A stretch of DNA of 12,912 nucleotides from JBEKYD01 sp049509915 (GCA_049509915.1 JBEKZL010000216.1:1-12912), one strand, 5' to 3'; positions 1 through 5,716 are shown, counted from the stretch's first letter. Numbers and translations: made by a program. The notes: generated from the letters alone by a model not told the origin.

Positions 1-72
1 TAAAATCCGTTCAGGAATGGATTTGGCATTGCATCCAGGATCTAAATCGTTGAAAATAATCGTTCAGCCACA

Positions 73-79
73 GAGGTGG
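73..79 (+). promoter_or_regulatory. Ribosome binding site deciding the dehydrogenase start
   Basis: GAGGTGG lies five bases before the GTG at 85. It overlaps the alternative in-frame GTG at 76, which argues against that start. The bases before it (1-72) show no gene and no convincing paired -35/-10 boxes. Confidence 0.5.
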
Positions 80-84
80 TCATA

Positions 85-1125
85 GTGAACAGCCAGATGA
101 TGGCTGCCGTGCTGTACGGCAAGGAACACTTGCAGGTAGAGCCGGTAGCTGTTCCGACTATCGATAGCGGGGACATTCTTGTTCGCGTCAAGGTGGCGCT
201 GACTTGCGGCACCGACGTCAAGGTATTTCGCCGTGGATACCACGCCCGCATGATTGTTCCCCCGGCGGTTTTCGGCCACGAACTGGCCGGTGACGTGGTA
301 GCGGTAGGCGAAGCGGTCAGAGGGTTCTCCGTGGGTCAGCGGGTGGTGTCCGCCAATTCCGCGCCCTGCGAGCAATGTTATTTTTGCCGTCGCGGTCTGG
401 AAAACCTGTGCGAAGACCTGTTGTTCAATAATGGCGCCTATGCCGAGTACATCCGCATTCCGTCGCGCATCGTCGAGCGCAACACGTATCTGATCCCCCG
501 CCACGTGGGTTATCATGACGCCGCGCTGCTGGAACCGTTGGCCTGCGTGCTGCGCGGGTGGGAAGAGACCCTGCCGCGCCCGGGCGACGTAGTGACGATC
601 ATCGGCCTCGGTCCGATCGGGCTGATGTTCGTCAAGATCGCCAAGCTGTCCGGCTGCCGCGTCGTGGCGGTGGGCCGGCGGCAAACGCAGTTGAAACGCG
701 CGGCGGCATTGGGAGCGGACGAACTGATCGTGGGCGATGACGCCAGCGATCCGGTGAAAACGGTGCGCGGGCTGACCGGCGGCCGGGGCGTGGATATCGC
801 CATCGAAGCCGTAGGCAAGCCGCAGACCTGGCAGTGGGCGGTGAACATGGTGCGGCGCGGCGGCACGGTGAATTTCTTCGGCGGCTGTCCCAATGACACC
901 ACGGTGAACCTGGATACGCAGCTGCTCCACTACTCGGAGATCACCTGCAAAGCGAGTTTCCATCACACTCCGGCCTATATTCGCAAAGCTCTGGACCTGG
1001 TGTCGAACGGCCACATCGCGGCTTCGTTCTTCGTGAACCGGGAGGAGCCGCTGGCCAATCTGCTGGAAGTGATGCGCCACCTCATGAGCCATAACGGCCA
1101 CCTGAAGACGGCGATCGTTCCCTGA
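85..1125 (+). CDS. Zinc-dependent medium-chain alcohol/polyol dehydrogenase
   Basis: A 346-residue cytoplasmic oxidoreductase of the zinc MDR superfamily, resembling sorbitol/threonine dehydrogenases; the substrate cannot be named. Catalytic-zinc ligands are Cys41 (in CGTD), His65-Glu66 (GHE) and probably Glu150 (LLEPLAC). Four structural-zinc cysteines sit at 95, 98, 101 and 109 (CEQCYFC...C). The Rossmann motif GLGPIG spans about 174-179, and the following strand ends in Gly-Arg-Arg (197-199) where NAD-preferring relatives usually have an acidic residue, so NADP(H) preference is possible. I chose the GTG at 85 because GAGGTGG at 73-79 lies five bases upstream. The GTG at 76 overlaps that site, and the ATGs at 97 and 100 lie too far from it. 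The gene precedes hpnC on the same strand, but a long hairpin separates them, so a shared role is unproven. Family assignment is firm, substrate unknown. Confidence 0.93.
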   Translation: MNSQMMAAVLYGKEHLQVEPVAVPTIDSGDILVRVKVALTCGTDVKVFRRGYHARMIVPPAVFGHELAGDVVAVGEAVRGFSVGQRVVSANSAPCEQCYFCRRGLENLCEDLLFNNGAYAEYIRIPSRIVERNTYLIPRHVGYHDAALLEPLACVLRGWEETLPRPGDVVTIIGLGPIGLMFVKIAKLSGCRVVAVGRRQTQLKRAAALGADELIVGDDASDPVKTVRGLTGGRGVDIAIEAVGKPQTWQWAVNMVRRGGTVNFFGGCPNDTTVNLDTQLLHYSEITCKASFHHTPAYIRKALDLVSNGHIAASFFVNREEPLANLLEVMRHLMSHNGHLKTAIVP

Positions 1126-1152
1126 CCGCGTAACTGGGCGGCAACAAATTAT

Positions 1153-1230
1153 AGCCACCGATGAACACCGATGAACGCCGATAAATCCTTCGATTTTCTC
1201 ATCGGTGTTTATCGGTGTTCATCGGTGGCT
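1153..1230. repeat. Long inverted repeat of 10-bp tandem units (30-bp arms)
   Basis: The left arm (1153-1182) is three 10-base units ending in ccgat. The right arm (1201-1230) is three units of the type atcggtgttc. The arms are reverse complements at 28 of 30 positions, and both mismatches would be G-U pairs in RNA. The loop is 18 bases (1183-1200). The 10-bp period is close to one DNA helical turn. It fills the gap between the dehydrogenase and hpnC. It could act as a bidirectional transcription barrier, a protein-binding site or a mobile repeat. A 16-base piece of the same sequence recurs at 3251-3266. Confidence 0.9.
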
Positions 1231-1260
1231 GTTTTTCTTCACTCCCTTCCCGCTTCCGCC

Positions 1261-1267
1261 GAGGAAG
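1261..1267 (+). promoter_or_regulatory. Ribosome binding site deciding the hpnC start
   Basis: GAGGAAG lies seven bases before the ATG at 1275. The reading frame is open further upstream to an ATG at 1215, but that codon lies inside the right arm of the repeat, has no such site, and would add 20 residues outside the conserved family region. Confidence 0.7.
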
Positions 1268-1274
1268 AACCGAG

Positions 1275-2204
1275 ATGAAGGCAGGCACGTTCGACCTGGC
1301 GCCCGCCGAGTTCGTCCGCTCCCCGGAAGCGCTCGGCAAAGTGTACTCCCCCGGCGAAGCGCGAGCCTACACGCGCCGGCTGGCCACGCATCACTACGAG
1401 AACTTTCACGTGGTGAGCTTTCTGCTTCCCCAGCGGCTGCACCAGGATTTCTTCAACGTCTACGCCTACTGCCGCTGGGCGGACGACCTCGGCGACGAAA
1501 TCGGAGACCGGGCGGAGAGCTTGCGGCTGCTCGAGTGGTGGGGCGGTTTGCTCGATGAGATGTACGCGGGACGGGCTACGCACCCGGTGTTCGTCGCCTT
1601 GTTCGATACGGTGGCGCGGCACTCCATTCCGAAGCAGCCATTTGCCGATCTGATCCGGGCATTTGTGGCGGACCAGACCGTGACCCGCTACCGGACGTGG
1701 GAGGACGTGCTGGCTTACTGCCGCTTCTCGGCCAATCCGGTGGGCCGGCTGGTGCTGTATCTTTGCGGCTACGCGGACGCGGAACGGCAGCGGCTTTCCG
1801 ACGCCACCTGCACGGCGCTGCAGCTTGCCAATTTCTGGCAGGATGTCACGCTGGATCTTTTGAAGGACAGGGTATACATTCCGCTCGAAGTATTGGAGCG
1901 TCACGGGTATTCGCTGGAGGAGCTGACGGCGCGGCGCTTCAGCCCGGCGTTTCGCAATGCCATGCGGGAAATCGTGGAGCGCGCGCGGGCGTTGTTTCTG
2001 GAGGGCCTGCCGCTGGTGGGATTGGTGGGCCGGCGCCTGGCGCTCGATCTGGATCTGTTCAGCCGGGGCGGCTTGCGGGTGCTGGACAAGATCGAAGAGA
2101 TGGACTACAACGTCCTGGCGCGGCGGCCGGCGATTTCAAAGGGCGAACGGTTGACCTTGCTGGTGGGCGCTTTGGCGAGGGTCGCGTTTTCGCGAGCAGC
2201 GTGA
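1275..2204 (+). CDS. hpnC: Hydroxysqualene synthase HpnC
   Basis: A 309-residue trans-isoprenyl diphosphate synthase of the squalene/phytoene synthase fold. In the HpnCDE route HpnC converts presqualene diphosphate to hydroxysqualene. The first metal-binding motif is DDLGDE at 70-75 after YCRWA. The second is QLANFWQDVTLD at 183-194, with Asp190 and Asp194. The segment YCRFSANPVGRLVLYLCG, with Asn-Pro-Val-Gly-Arg, is the HpnC-type signature that separates it from HpnD. Length is normal for the family. The start at 1275 is supported by GAGGAAG upstream. Its stop codon overlaps the hpnD start by one base (TGATG at 2202-2206), so the two are probably translated together. Products feed hopanoid or other squalene-derived lipids at the inner membrane. 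Assignment is strong; HpnC versus another squalene/phytoene synthase is the only real alternative. Confidence 0.93.
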   Translation: MKAGTFDLAPAEFVRSPEALGKVYSPGEARAYTRRLATHHYENFHVVSFLLPQRLHQDFFNVYAYCRWADDLGDEIGDRAESLRLLEWWGGLLDEMYAGRATHPVFVALFDTVARHSIPKQPFADLIRAFVADQTVTRYRTWEDVLAYCRFSANPVGRLVLYLCGYADAERQRLSDATCTALQLANFWQDVTLDLLKDRVYIPLEVLERHGYSLEELTARRFSPAFRNAMREIVERARALFLEGLPLVGLVGRRLALDLDLFSRGGLRVLDKIEEMDYNVLARRPAISKGERLTLLVGALARVAFSRAA

Positions 2205-3058
2205 TGACGACGATCGACGAATCCTACGCCTATTGCCGCTCGGTGGCGCGCGGCAAAGCCAAGAACTTCTACTATTCCTTTTTACTGCTGAGCCGGCAGC
2301 AGCGCAAGGCGATGTGCGCTATCTACGCCTTCATGCGGCACTCGGACGATCTGAGCGACGAGGCGGGCGCGTCGCGGGCGGCTCTGGAGAGCTGGCGCGC
2401 CCAGCTCGAAGACGCGCTGGAGGGCCGTTTCAGCGGGCACCCAATCTGGCCGGCGTTTCACCACACGGTGCGGCGGTTTTCGATTCCAGCCGCGTATTTT
2501 CGGGAAATGATCGCGGGCGTGGTCTCCGACCTGGAGCCGCGGAGTGTGGAGAGCTTCGATCAACTCTACGGCTACTGCTACCAGGTGGCCTCGGTGGTGG
2601 GCCTGACCATCATTCATATTTTCGGATTCGATACGCCGCGGGCGCTGCCGCTGGCGGAAAAGTGCGGCGTGGCCTTCCAGCTCACTAACATCCTCCGCGA
2701 CATCCGCGAAGATGCCGAACGGGGGCGGATTTACCTGCCGGCCGAAGACCTGCGGCAATTCGGCGTGAGCGAGCGCGATCTGCGCGAGGGCCATCGCAGC
2801 GAAGGCTTCCTGCGGCTGATGCGGTTCGAAGCCGACCGCGCGCGCGCCTATTACGACGAGGCTGCGCCGCTGCTCGACCTGATTCATCCGCGCAGCCGGC
2901 CATCGCTGTGGGCGCTGATCGCCATCTACTCGGGCCTGCTGGAGCGCATCCGCCGCGGCAACTTCGACGTTTTCAGCCATCGCGTGCGGCTCACCGCGCT
3001 CGAGAAAAGCTGGATCGTATTGCGGGCATTCACGCGGTTAGGGATTGAAGCGCGCTAA
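2204..3058 (+). CDS. hpnD: Presqualene diphosphate synthase HpnD
   Basis: A 284-residue squalene/phytoene synthase-family enzyme. HpnD condenses two farnesyl diphosphates to presqualene diphosphate, the substrate of the preceding HpnC. Metal-binding motifs are intact: SDDLSDE at 47-53, and QLTNILRDIRED at 159-170 with Asp166 and Asp170, followed by the family sequence GRIYLP. YCYQVASVVGL is the HpnD-type counterpart of the Asn-Pro-Val-Gly segment in HpnC. The frame is open far upstream inside hpnC, but the ATG at 2204, overlapping the hpnC stop, starts exactly at the conserved N-terminus. A phytoene synthase role cannot be fully excluded from sequence alone, but pairing with hpnC favours HpnD. 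The FAD-dependent reductase HpnE that normally completes the route is not next to it; an intergenic palindrome follows instead. Confidence 0.92.
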   Translation: MTTIDESYAYCRSVARGKAKNFYYSFLLLSRQQRKAMCAIYAFMRHSDDLSDEAGASRAALESWRAQLEDALEGRFSGHPIWPAFHHTVRRFSIPAAYFREMIAGVVSDLEPRSVESFDQLYGYCYQVASVVGLTIIHIFGFDTPRALPLAEKCGVAFQLTNILRDIREDAERGRIYLPAEDLRQFGVSERDLREGHRSEGFLRLMRFEADRARAYYDEAAPLLDLIHPRSRPSLWALIAIYSGLLERIRRGNFDVFSHRVRLTALEKSWIVLRAFTRLGIEAR

Positions 3059-3090
3059 GGGCCGCCAAGAAATAACTGTGCCATTTCGGC

Positions 3091-3157
3091 GTGGCGCACG
3101 CTACACGAGCGGGTGTCGAGAGAGTCTCGACACGGCACGCACTCGTGCGTGCGCCAC
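3091..3157. repeat. Nested GC-rich palindrome downstream of hpnD
   Basis: Outer arms gtggcgcacgc (3091-3101) and gcgtgcgccac (3147-3157) match perfectly. A middle pair acgag/ctcgt (3105-3109 and 3142-3146) and an inner pair gtgtcgaga/tctcgacac (3113-3121 and 3125-3133) also match, with a three-base loop. The arms are near-identical apart from small insertions and deletions. No T-run follows, so it is not a standard intrinsic terminator, though as RNA it would form a very stable hairpin after hpnD. Its sequence is unrelated to the repeats at 1153 and 5631. Confidence 0.88.
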
Positions 3158-3250
3158 GTCGCGCCCCAGGATTTGGCATGGTTATTTCATGACGATTCCT
3201 AAGCCGTCACCGGCGCGTGCGGGTCTCGCCGGGACCTTCGAGTTTTGTCT

Positions 3251-3266
3251 GCGTTCATCGGTGGCT
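3251..3266. repeat. Partial copy of the 1153-1230 repeat
   Basis: Sixteen bases match 1215-1230, the end of the right arm of the first repeat, with one mismatch (gcg for gtg). The matching left arm is absent. The piece overlaps the 3' end of the GNAT gene on the minus strand and supplies its last three codons and stop. Confidence 0.7.
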
Positions 3267-3788
3267 ATCAATTGACGGTCGCGGCTCGGACTCGAGTATC
3301 GCATAGAGGAGACTGCTCTTCCAGGTTCCGTGAATCCTCAGGTTGCCAACCAGGAAGCCTTCCTTTCGCATGCCCACCTTCTCCAGCACCCGCGCCGAGG
3401 CGGGGTTCTCCGGAAGACAGGTGGCCCAGATCCGATGCATCCCGAGTTCTCCGAATGCGACATCGAGCAGTTGCCCGGCCGCGTCGGTCGCGATTCCCTT
3501 GCCCCAGAATTCGGGATTCACGAGGTACCAGATCTCGCCCTCTTCGGCGCCCCGCAGCACCACCACGCCGCAGAGGCCAATGAGATCGCCGCTCGGGAAG
3601 TTGCCGATCGCGCGAACCACGGATCGCCAAGGCTCCGAGGGAGACTCGAGAATCGAGCTGCGAAGGAATTCCTCGCTCTCCTCTCGCGAGCACACCGGCA
3701 GGAGCATGTAGCGCACAACGTCCATTCGGGAGACCAGGGCGTGGACAGCGTCGAGATCGGACAATTCCAATTTGCGCAGCTTGACCAT
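3255..3788 (-). CDS. GNAT-family N-acetyltransferase (RimJ/RimL-like)
   Basis: A 177-residue acetyltransferase likely to use acetyl-CoA to modify a protein N-terminus, amino sugar, antibiotic or other amine; the acceptor is unknown. It starts MVKLRKLELSDLDAVHALV, the usual first strand and helix of the fold. YLVNPEFWGKGIATDAAGQL holds the acetyl-CoA loop (Gly-Lys-Gly-Ile-Ala). RIWATCLPENPASARVLEKVGM is the typical C-terminal strand with Asn-Pro-Ala-Ser, as in RimJ/RimL-type enzymes, and is followed by KEGFLVGN. The frame is open to an ATG at 3866, but GGAAGGAG (3798-3805) nine bases before the ATG at 3788 and the domain boundary favour 3788. The last residues (SHR) and the stop codon come from a fragment of an intergenic repeat, so the C-terminus has been remodelled. 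It lies 187 bases after the small Cys/His gene on the same strand and may be transcribed separately. Confidence 0.9.
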   Translation of the reverse strand: MVKLRKLELSDLDAVHALVSRMDVVRYMLLPVCSREESEEFLRSSILESPSEPWRSVVRAIGNFPSGDLIGLCGVVVLRGAEEGEIWYLVNPEFWGKGIATDAAGQLLDVAFGELGMHRIWATCLPENPASARVLEKVGMRKEGFLVGNLRIHGTWKSSLLYAILESEPRPSIDSHR

Positions 3789-3797
3789 GGCCTGAGG

Positions 3798-3805
3798 CTC
3801 CTTCC
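3798..3805 (-). promoter_or_regulatory. Ribosome binding site for the GNAT gene
   Basis: On the minus strand this reads GGAAGGAG, nine bases before the ATG at 3788. It decides the start over the ATG at 3866, which would add 26 residues of unremarkable proline-rich sequence. Confidence 0.7.
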
Positions 3806-3901
3806 AGAATACAGGGGGCCCCTCGCCAGACCAGGGTGCTACCGGCTCGGTAAGGACTGCAAACACGCGGCACTCGTAGGCGAGCGGCGGCCGGCAGGGA
3901 G

Positions 3902-3921
3902 CGGTTTCCGCGCTTAAACCG
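3902..3921. other. Small inverted repeat between the Cys/His gene and the GNAT gene
   Basis: cggttt (3902-3907) and aaaccg (3916-3921) form a six-base stem with an eight-base loop, downstream of the small minus-strand gene ending at 3976. No T-run follows on the minus strand, so a terminator role is doubtful. The rest of 3789-3975 shows no gene or clear promoter. Confidence 0.3.
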
Positions 3922-3975
3922 TGAAATCCCCAGATCGGTCCGGTCTCGCAGCCGGGGGCGGTTCTTGGCGAAGGG

Positions 3976-4239
3976 CTATTCCGGAATCAGGCTAAGCTGG
4001 CGAGGGTCCGACCAGGGCTTTTCCTGCTGGGGTTTTTCCTGTTTGGGCCTTTCCAGATCGTCGTGGCTGGGATTCCAGCGGCGGATGAGCTGGTTGATAC
4101 GCAGCGAAGCTTCCCAAATTTCGAGCATTAAGGTGCAGCGCGGGCACCCGCCCTTAATGCCGCCGAGGCCGTCGATAGCGGGGTTGTACCGCTTGTGGCG
4201 CGAACAGCGCCCATTAAACTTGCGGCTTCGAATCTTCAA
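3976..4239 (-). CDS. Small Cys/His protein, putative zinc ribbon
   Basis: An 87-residue protein I do not recognise by name. Near the N-terminus it carries Cys12-x2-His15, then 16 residues, then Cys32-x2-Cys35 (CPRC), the spacing of a small zinc-ribbon-like site. A predicted helix (LMLEIWEASLRINQLIRRW) follows. The charged tail contains a short duplication (KQEKP-QQEKP) and probably is disordered. There is no signal peptide or membrane segment, so it is likely cytoplasmic. It would start at TTG 4239, ten bases after the tatA stop, without an obvious ribosome binding site, so it is probably translated by coupling to tatA. The long frame on the opposite strand lacks family features. Function unknown; DNA, RNA or protein binding through the zinc site is only a guess. 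Confidence 0.62.
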   Translation of the reverse strand: MKIRSRKFNGRCSRHKRYNPAIDGLGGIKGGCPRCTLMLEIWEASLRINQLIRRWNPSHDDLERPKQEKPQQEKPWSDPRQLSLIPE

Positions 4240-4249
4240 GGCGCGGGAG

Positions 4250-4417
4250 TCAGACCTTTTCGACTTCCTTGGTTTCCGGCGCGCCCTTGAACGCTTGCTT
4301 GAAGTTCCGGATCCCTTCGCCCAAGCCCTTGGCCACTTCGGGAATCTTCTTGCCGCCGAACAGCAGCAGAGCCACCACGAGGATGACCATCAGTTCCGGG
4401 AATCCAATCGTTTCCAT
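4250..4417 (-). CDS. tatA: Sec-independent translocase subunit TatA
   Basis: A 55-residue TatA/E-family protein, the pore-forming subunit of the twin-arginine pathway that exports folded proteins across the inner membrane. It has the expected N-out transmembrane helix (PELMVILVVALLLF, about 7-20), the hinge FGGKKIPE, then the amphipathic helix VAKGLGEGIRNFKQAFKG and a short charged tail. It is shorter than many TatA proteins because the tail is brief. I chose the ATG at 4417 because a GAGG sits about seven bases upstream and the helix then starts at the usual place. An upstream ATG at 4453 would add 12 residues but overlaps a possible -10 box. TatB versus TatA cannot be fully excluded, though the FGGKK hinge and short tail favour TatA. 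No tatC is in the window, so the partner is elsewhere. Confidence 0.92.
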   Translation of the reverse strand: METIGFPELMVILVVALLLFGGKKIPEVAKGLGEGIRNFKQAFKGAPETKEVEKV

Positions 4418-4451
4418 CGCAGGACCTCGTTCCAAGAGAATTAACGGATCC

Positions 4452-4457
4452 ATTGTA
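4452..4457 (-). promoter_or_regulatory. Possible -10 box for tatA
   Basis: On the minus strand this reads TACAAT. Transcription would start near 4445 and leave about 27 bases of leader containing the GAGG site before the ATG at 4417. No good -35 box is seen at standard spacing. Confidence 0.35.
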
Positions 4458-4461
4458 ACGC

Positions 4462-4489
4462 CGATCAGCCGTCAGTTTTCAGTGCACAG
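4462..4489. repeat. Degenerate heptamer repeat (nnnnCAG x4)
   Basis: Four consecutive 7-base units each end in CAG: cgatcag, ccgtcag, ttttcag and tgcacag. They lie in the spacer between the divergently transcribed tatA and MCE genes. The copy number is low and the first four bases vary, so this may be a decayed member of a heptamer repeat family or chance. Confidence 0.4.
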
Positions 4490-4508
4490 TGGATGCTTGA
4501 CCGTTCCG

Positions 4509-4536
4509 GGGAGGTCCGTTCCCGCAGACCGCTCCC
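4509..4536. other. Imperfect hairpin in the tatA/MCE divergent spacer
   Basis: gggaggtc (4509-4516) pairs with gacc (4527-4530) and, across a two-base bulge, with tccc (4533-4536). The loop is ten bases. It sits between the two divergent genes. It could be an operator or a repeat fragment; nothing in the sequence shows which. Confidence 0.3.
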
Positions 4537-4584
4537 TACGCCCAGCTTGGCTTGACCCCGGATTACCGACAACCGGCAGCGCGG

Positions 4585-4590
4585 TACAAT
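4585..4590 (+). promoter_or_regulatory. Possible -10 box for the MCE gene, implying a leaderless transcript
   Basis: TACAAT ends nine bases before the ATG at 4600, where no ribosome binding site is visible. A start point six or seven bases downstream would fall almost at the ATG. The -35 match is poor: ttaccg at 4563-4568 with 16-base spacing. Confidence 0.35.
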
Positions 4591-4599
4591 CCCTGGTAA

Positions 4600-5628
4600 A
4601 TGGCATCGTCACGGCAGATGCGGCTGGTGAGGTGGGCCAGGCTTCGGGTCACGGTGGTGAGCCTGGTTTCGCTGCTGATTCTAGGTACGCTCATTTATCT
4701 GCTCTCGGGCGGCGGGCTATTCACTCGCCGGGTGGTGATTTTCCTCTACGTGCCGGATGCCACCGGGGTCGCGCCGGGCGCCCCGGTGCGGGTCGATGGC
4801 ATCGACGTGGGAAGAGTAGCGGCAGTCGGGCTTAGCGGATCGAAACAACTCGACCGGGTGATCCGCGTCAGCCTCAAGGTCGACAGCGTGCAATTGCCAT
4901 CCATCCACACCGATTCGACGGCGCAGATCAGCGCCGACACATTGATCGGAGACAAGTTCGTCGATATTGCCAGCGGGTCCGGCGTCGCCCCAATCCGGCC
5001 CGGCCAGGAGCTGCGCCTGAAGGAGCAGGCCGACCTGATGCGCACTCTGGACCTGGCGCAGTTCAACGAACAGTTGCGCCAAATCGACGCCGTGCTCAGC
5101 GACATCGAGAGCGGAAAGAACGCAGTGGGGCAACTGGTGCTGAGTGCGGATCTCTACAACGACCTGCGGGACCGGCTGACGGGACTCGAAAAGGGGCTGC
5201 GGCGCGCCGTGGATGTCAGCGGAACGCTGGGACAGGTGATCTATGGGCGGGATGTTTACCAGCGGATCGCCGAGCCGCTCGAAGCTCTGGACCACAGTAT
5301 CGAACTGATTCAGGAGGGGCAGGGAACGGCGGGACACCTGGTGCGCGACGAGGCCGAATATCGAAACCTGGCGAGCCAGGTGGCGGACTTGCAAAAGGGC
5401 ATTGCCGAGGTGAGGAGCGGGCCGCTATTGGCCTCGGAGGCGCTGTATGCGGACTGGAACCGGAAGCTGGGCCAATGGATCGCCGCCGTCGACGACGTCA
5501 ACTCCAACCCCGCGTTTGAGACTTCGGCGGCGTACGATAATTTGAATGGCATGGCGGGAACGCTGCGCGATACGCTGCGGGATTTCCGCCAGAACCCGAG
5601 GAAGTACCTGCGGCTGAAGGTGTTTTAG
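4600..5628 (+). CDS. MCE/MlaD-family lipid transport protein
   Basis: A 342-residue membrane-anchored protein of the MlaD/MCE family, which carries lipids between membranes as the substrate-binding part of ABC systems. An N-terminal basic stretch is followed by one transmembrane helix (about 16-37). One MCE domain runs from about 44 to 125, with the family pattern ATGVAPGAPVRVDGIDVGRV and LIGDKFVDI. The remaining 200 or so residues are mostly predicted helix with repeated Leu/Asp/Gln patterns (QFNEQLRQIDAVLSDIESG) and probably form a periplasmic helical extension. The start at ATG 4600 has no visible ribosome binding site; an ATG at 4618 is the alternative. No permease (mlaE) or ATPase (mlaF) gene is adjacent, so partners must be elsewhere. 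Its stop lies one base before a possible tgt start. Family assignment is good; the lipid is unknown. Confidence 0.85.
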   Translation: MASSRQMRLVRWARLRVTVVSLVSLLILGTLIYLLSGGGLFTRRVVIFLYVPDATGVAPGAPVRVDGIDVGRVAAVGLSGSKQLDRVIRVSLKVDSVQLPSIHTDSTAQISADTLIGDKFVDIASGSGVAPIRPGQELRLKEQADLMRTLDLAQFNEQLRQIDAVLSDIESGKNAVGQLVLSADLYNDLRDRLTGLEKGLRRAVDVSGTLGQVIYGRDVYQRIAEPLEALDHSIELIQEGQGTAGHLVRDEAEYRNLASQVADLQKGIAEVRSGPLLASEALYADWNRKLGQWIAAVDDVNSNPAFETSAAYDNLNGMAGTLRDTLRDFRQNPRKYLRLKVF

Positions 5629-5630
5629 AA

Positions 5631-5716
5631 TGTGGGACAGGCCTCCCGGCCTGTCGGCTTCATGCACAGTTAGGATGAGAGACACAAAGACGACAGGCCG
5701 GGAGGCCTGTCCCACA
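5631..5716. repeat. Perfect 26-bp inverted repeat at the start of tgt
   Basis: The arms 5631-5656 and 5691-5716 are exact reverse complements, separated by 34 bases. Each arm is itself an imperfect palindrome (gacaggc...gcctgtc). It begins three bases after the MCE stop codon and reads through in frame into tgt. A sequence of this length with no mismatch suggests recent insertion or active maintenance. It is unrelated to the repeats at 1153 and 3091. Confidence 0.92.

Noticed and set aside
64..1158. A 364-codon open frame on the minus strand opposite the dehydrogenase
   Set aside because: It is a high-GC shadow: it has no recognisable domain, while the plus strand carries a complete zinc-dehydrogenase with all metal ligands.
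1697..2203. Upstream extension of the hpnD frame inside hpnC
   Set aside because: The extension lies wholly within hpnC in another frame, has no similarity to the synthase fold, and hpnD has a natural overlapping ATG at 2204.
2282..2980. A 232-codon minus-strand frame opposite hpnD
   Set aside because: Shadow of a conserved synthase; no motif and no start context.
3091..3157. CRISPR-like or integron attC-like element
   Set aside because: There is only one copy, no evenly spaced repeats, no cas genes and no integrase nearby; it is a simple nested palindrome.
3045..3275. A 76-codon frame crossing the end of hpnD and the palindrome
   Set aside because: It is made of repeat sequence and spacer, with no ribosome site or recognisable sequence.
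3330..3917. A 195-codon plus-strand frame opposite the GNAT gene
   Set aside because: The minus-strand frame has a strong ribosome site and conserved GNAT motifs; the plus-strand product has no family features and is His/Arg-rich as expected of a shadow.
4552..4590. TTGACC and TACAAT as a standard promoter for the MCE gene
   Set aside because: The spacing is 27 bases, far outside the normal range; only the TACAAT box is kept as a possibility.
5631..5716. Intrinsic terminator between the MCE gene and tgt
   Set aside because: The arms are long but the loop is 34 bases and no T-run follows; it also lies within the likely tgt reading frame.
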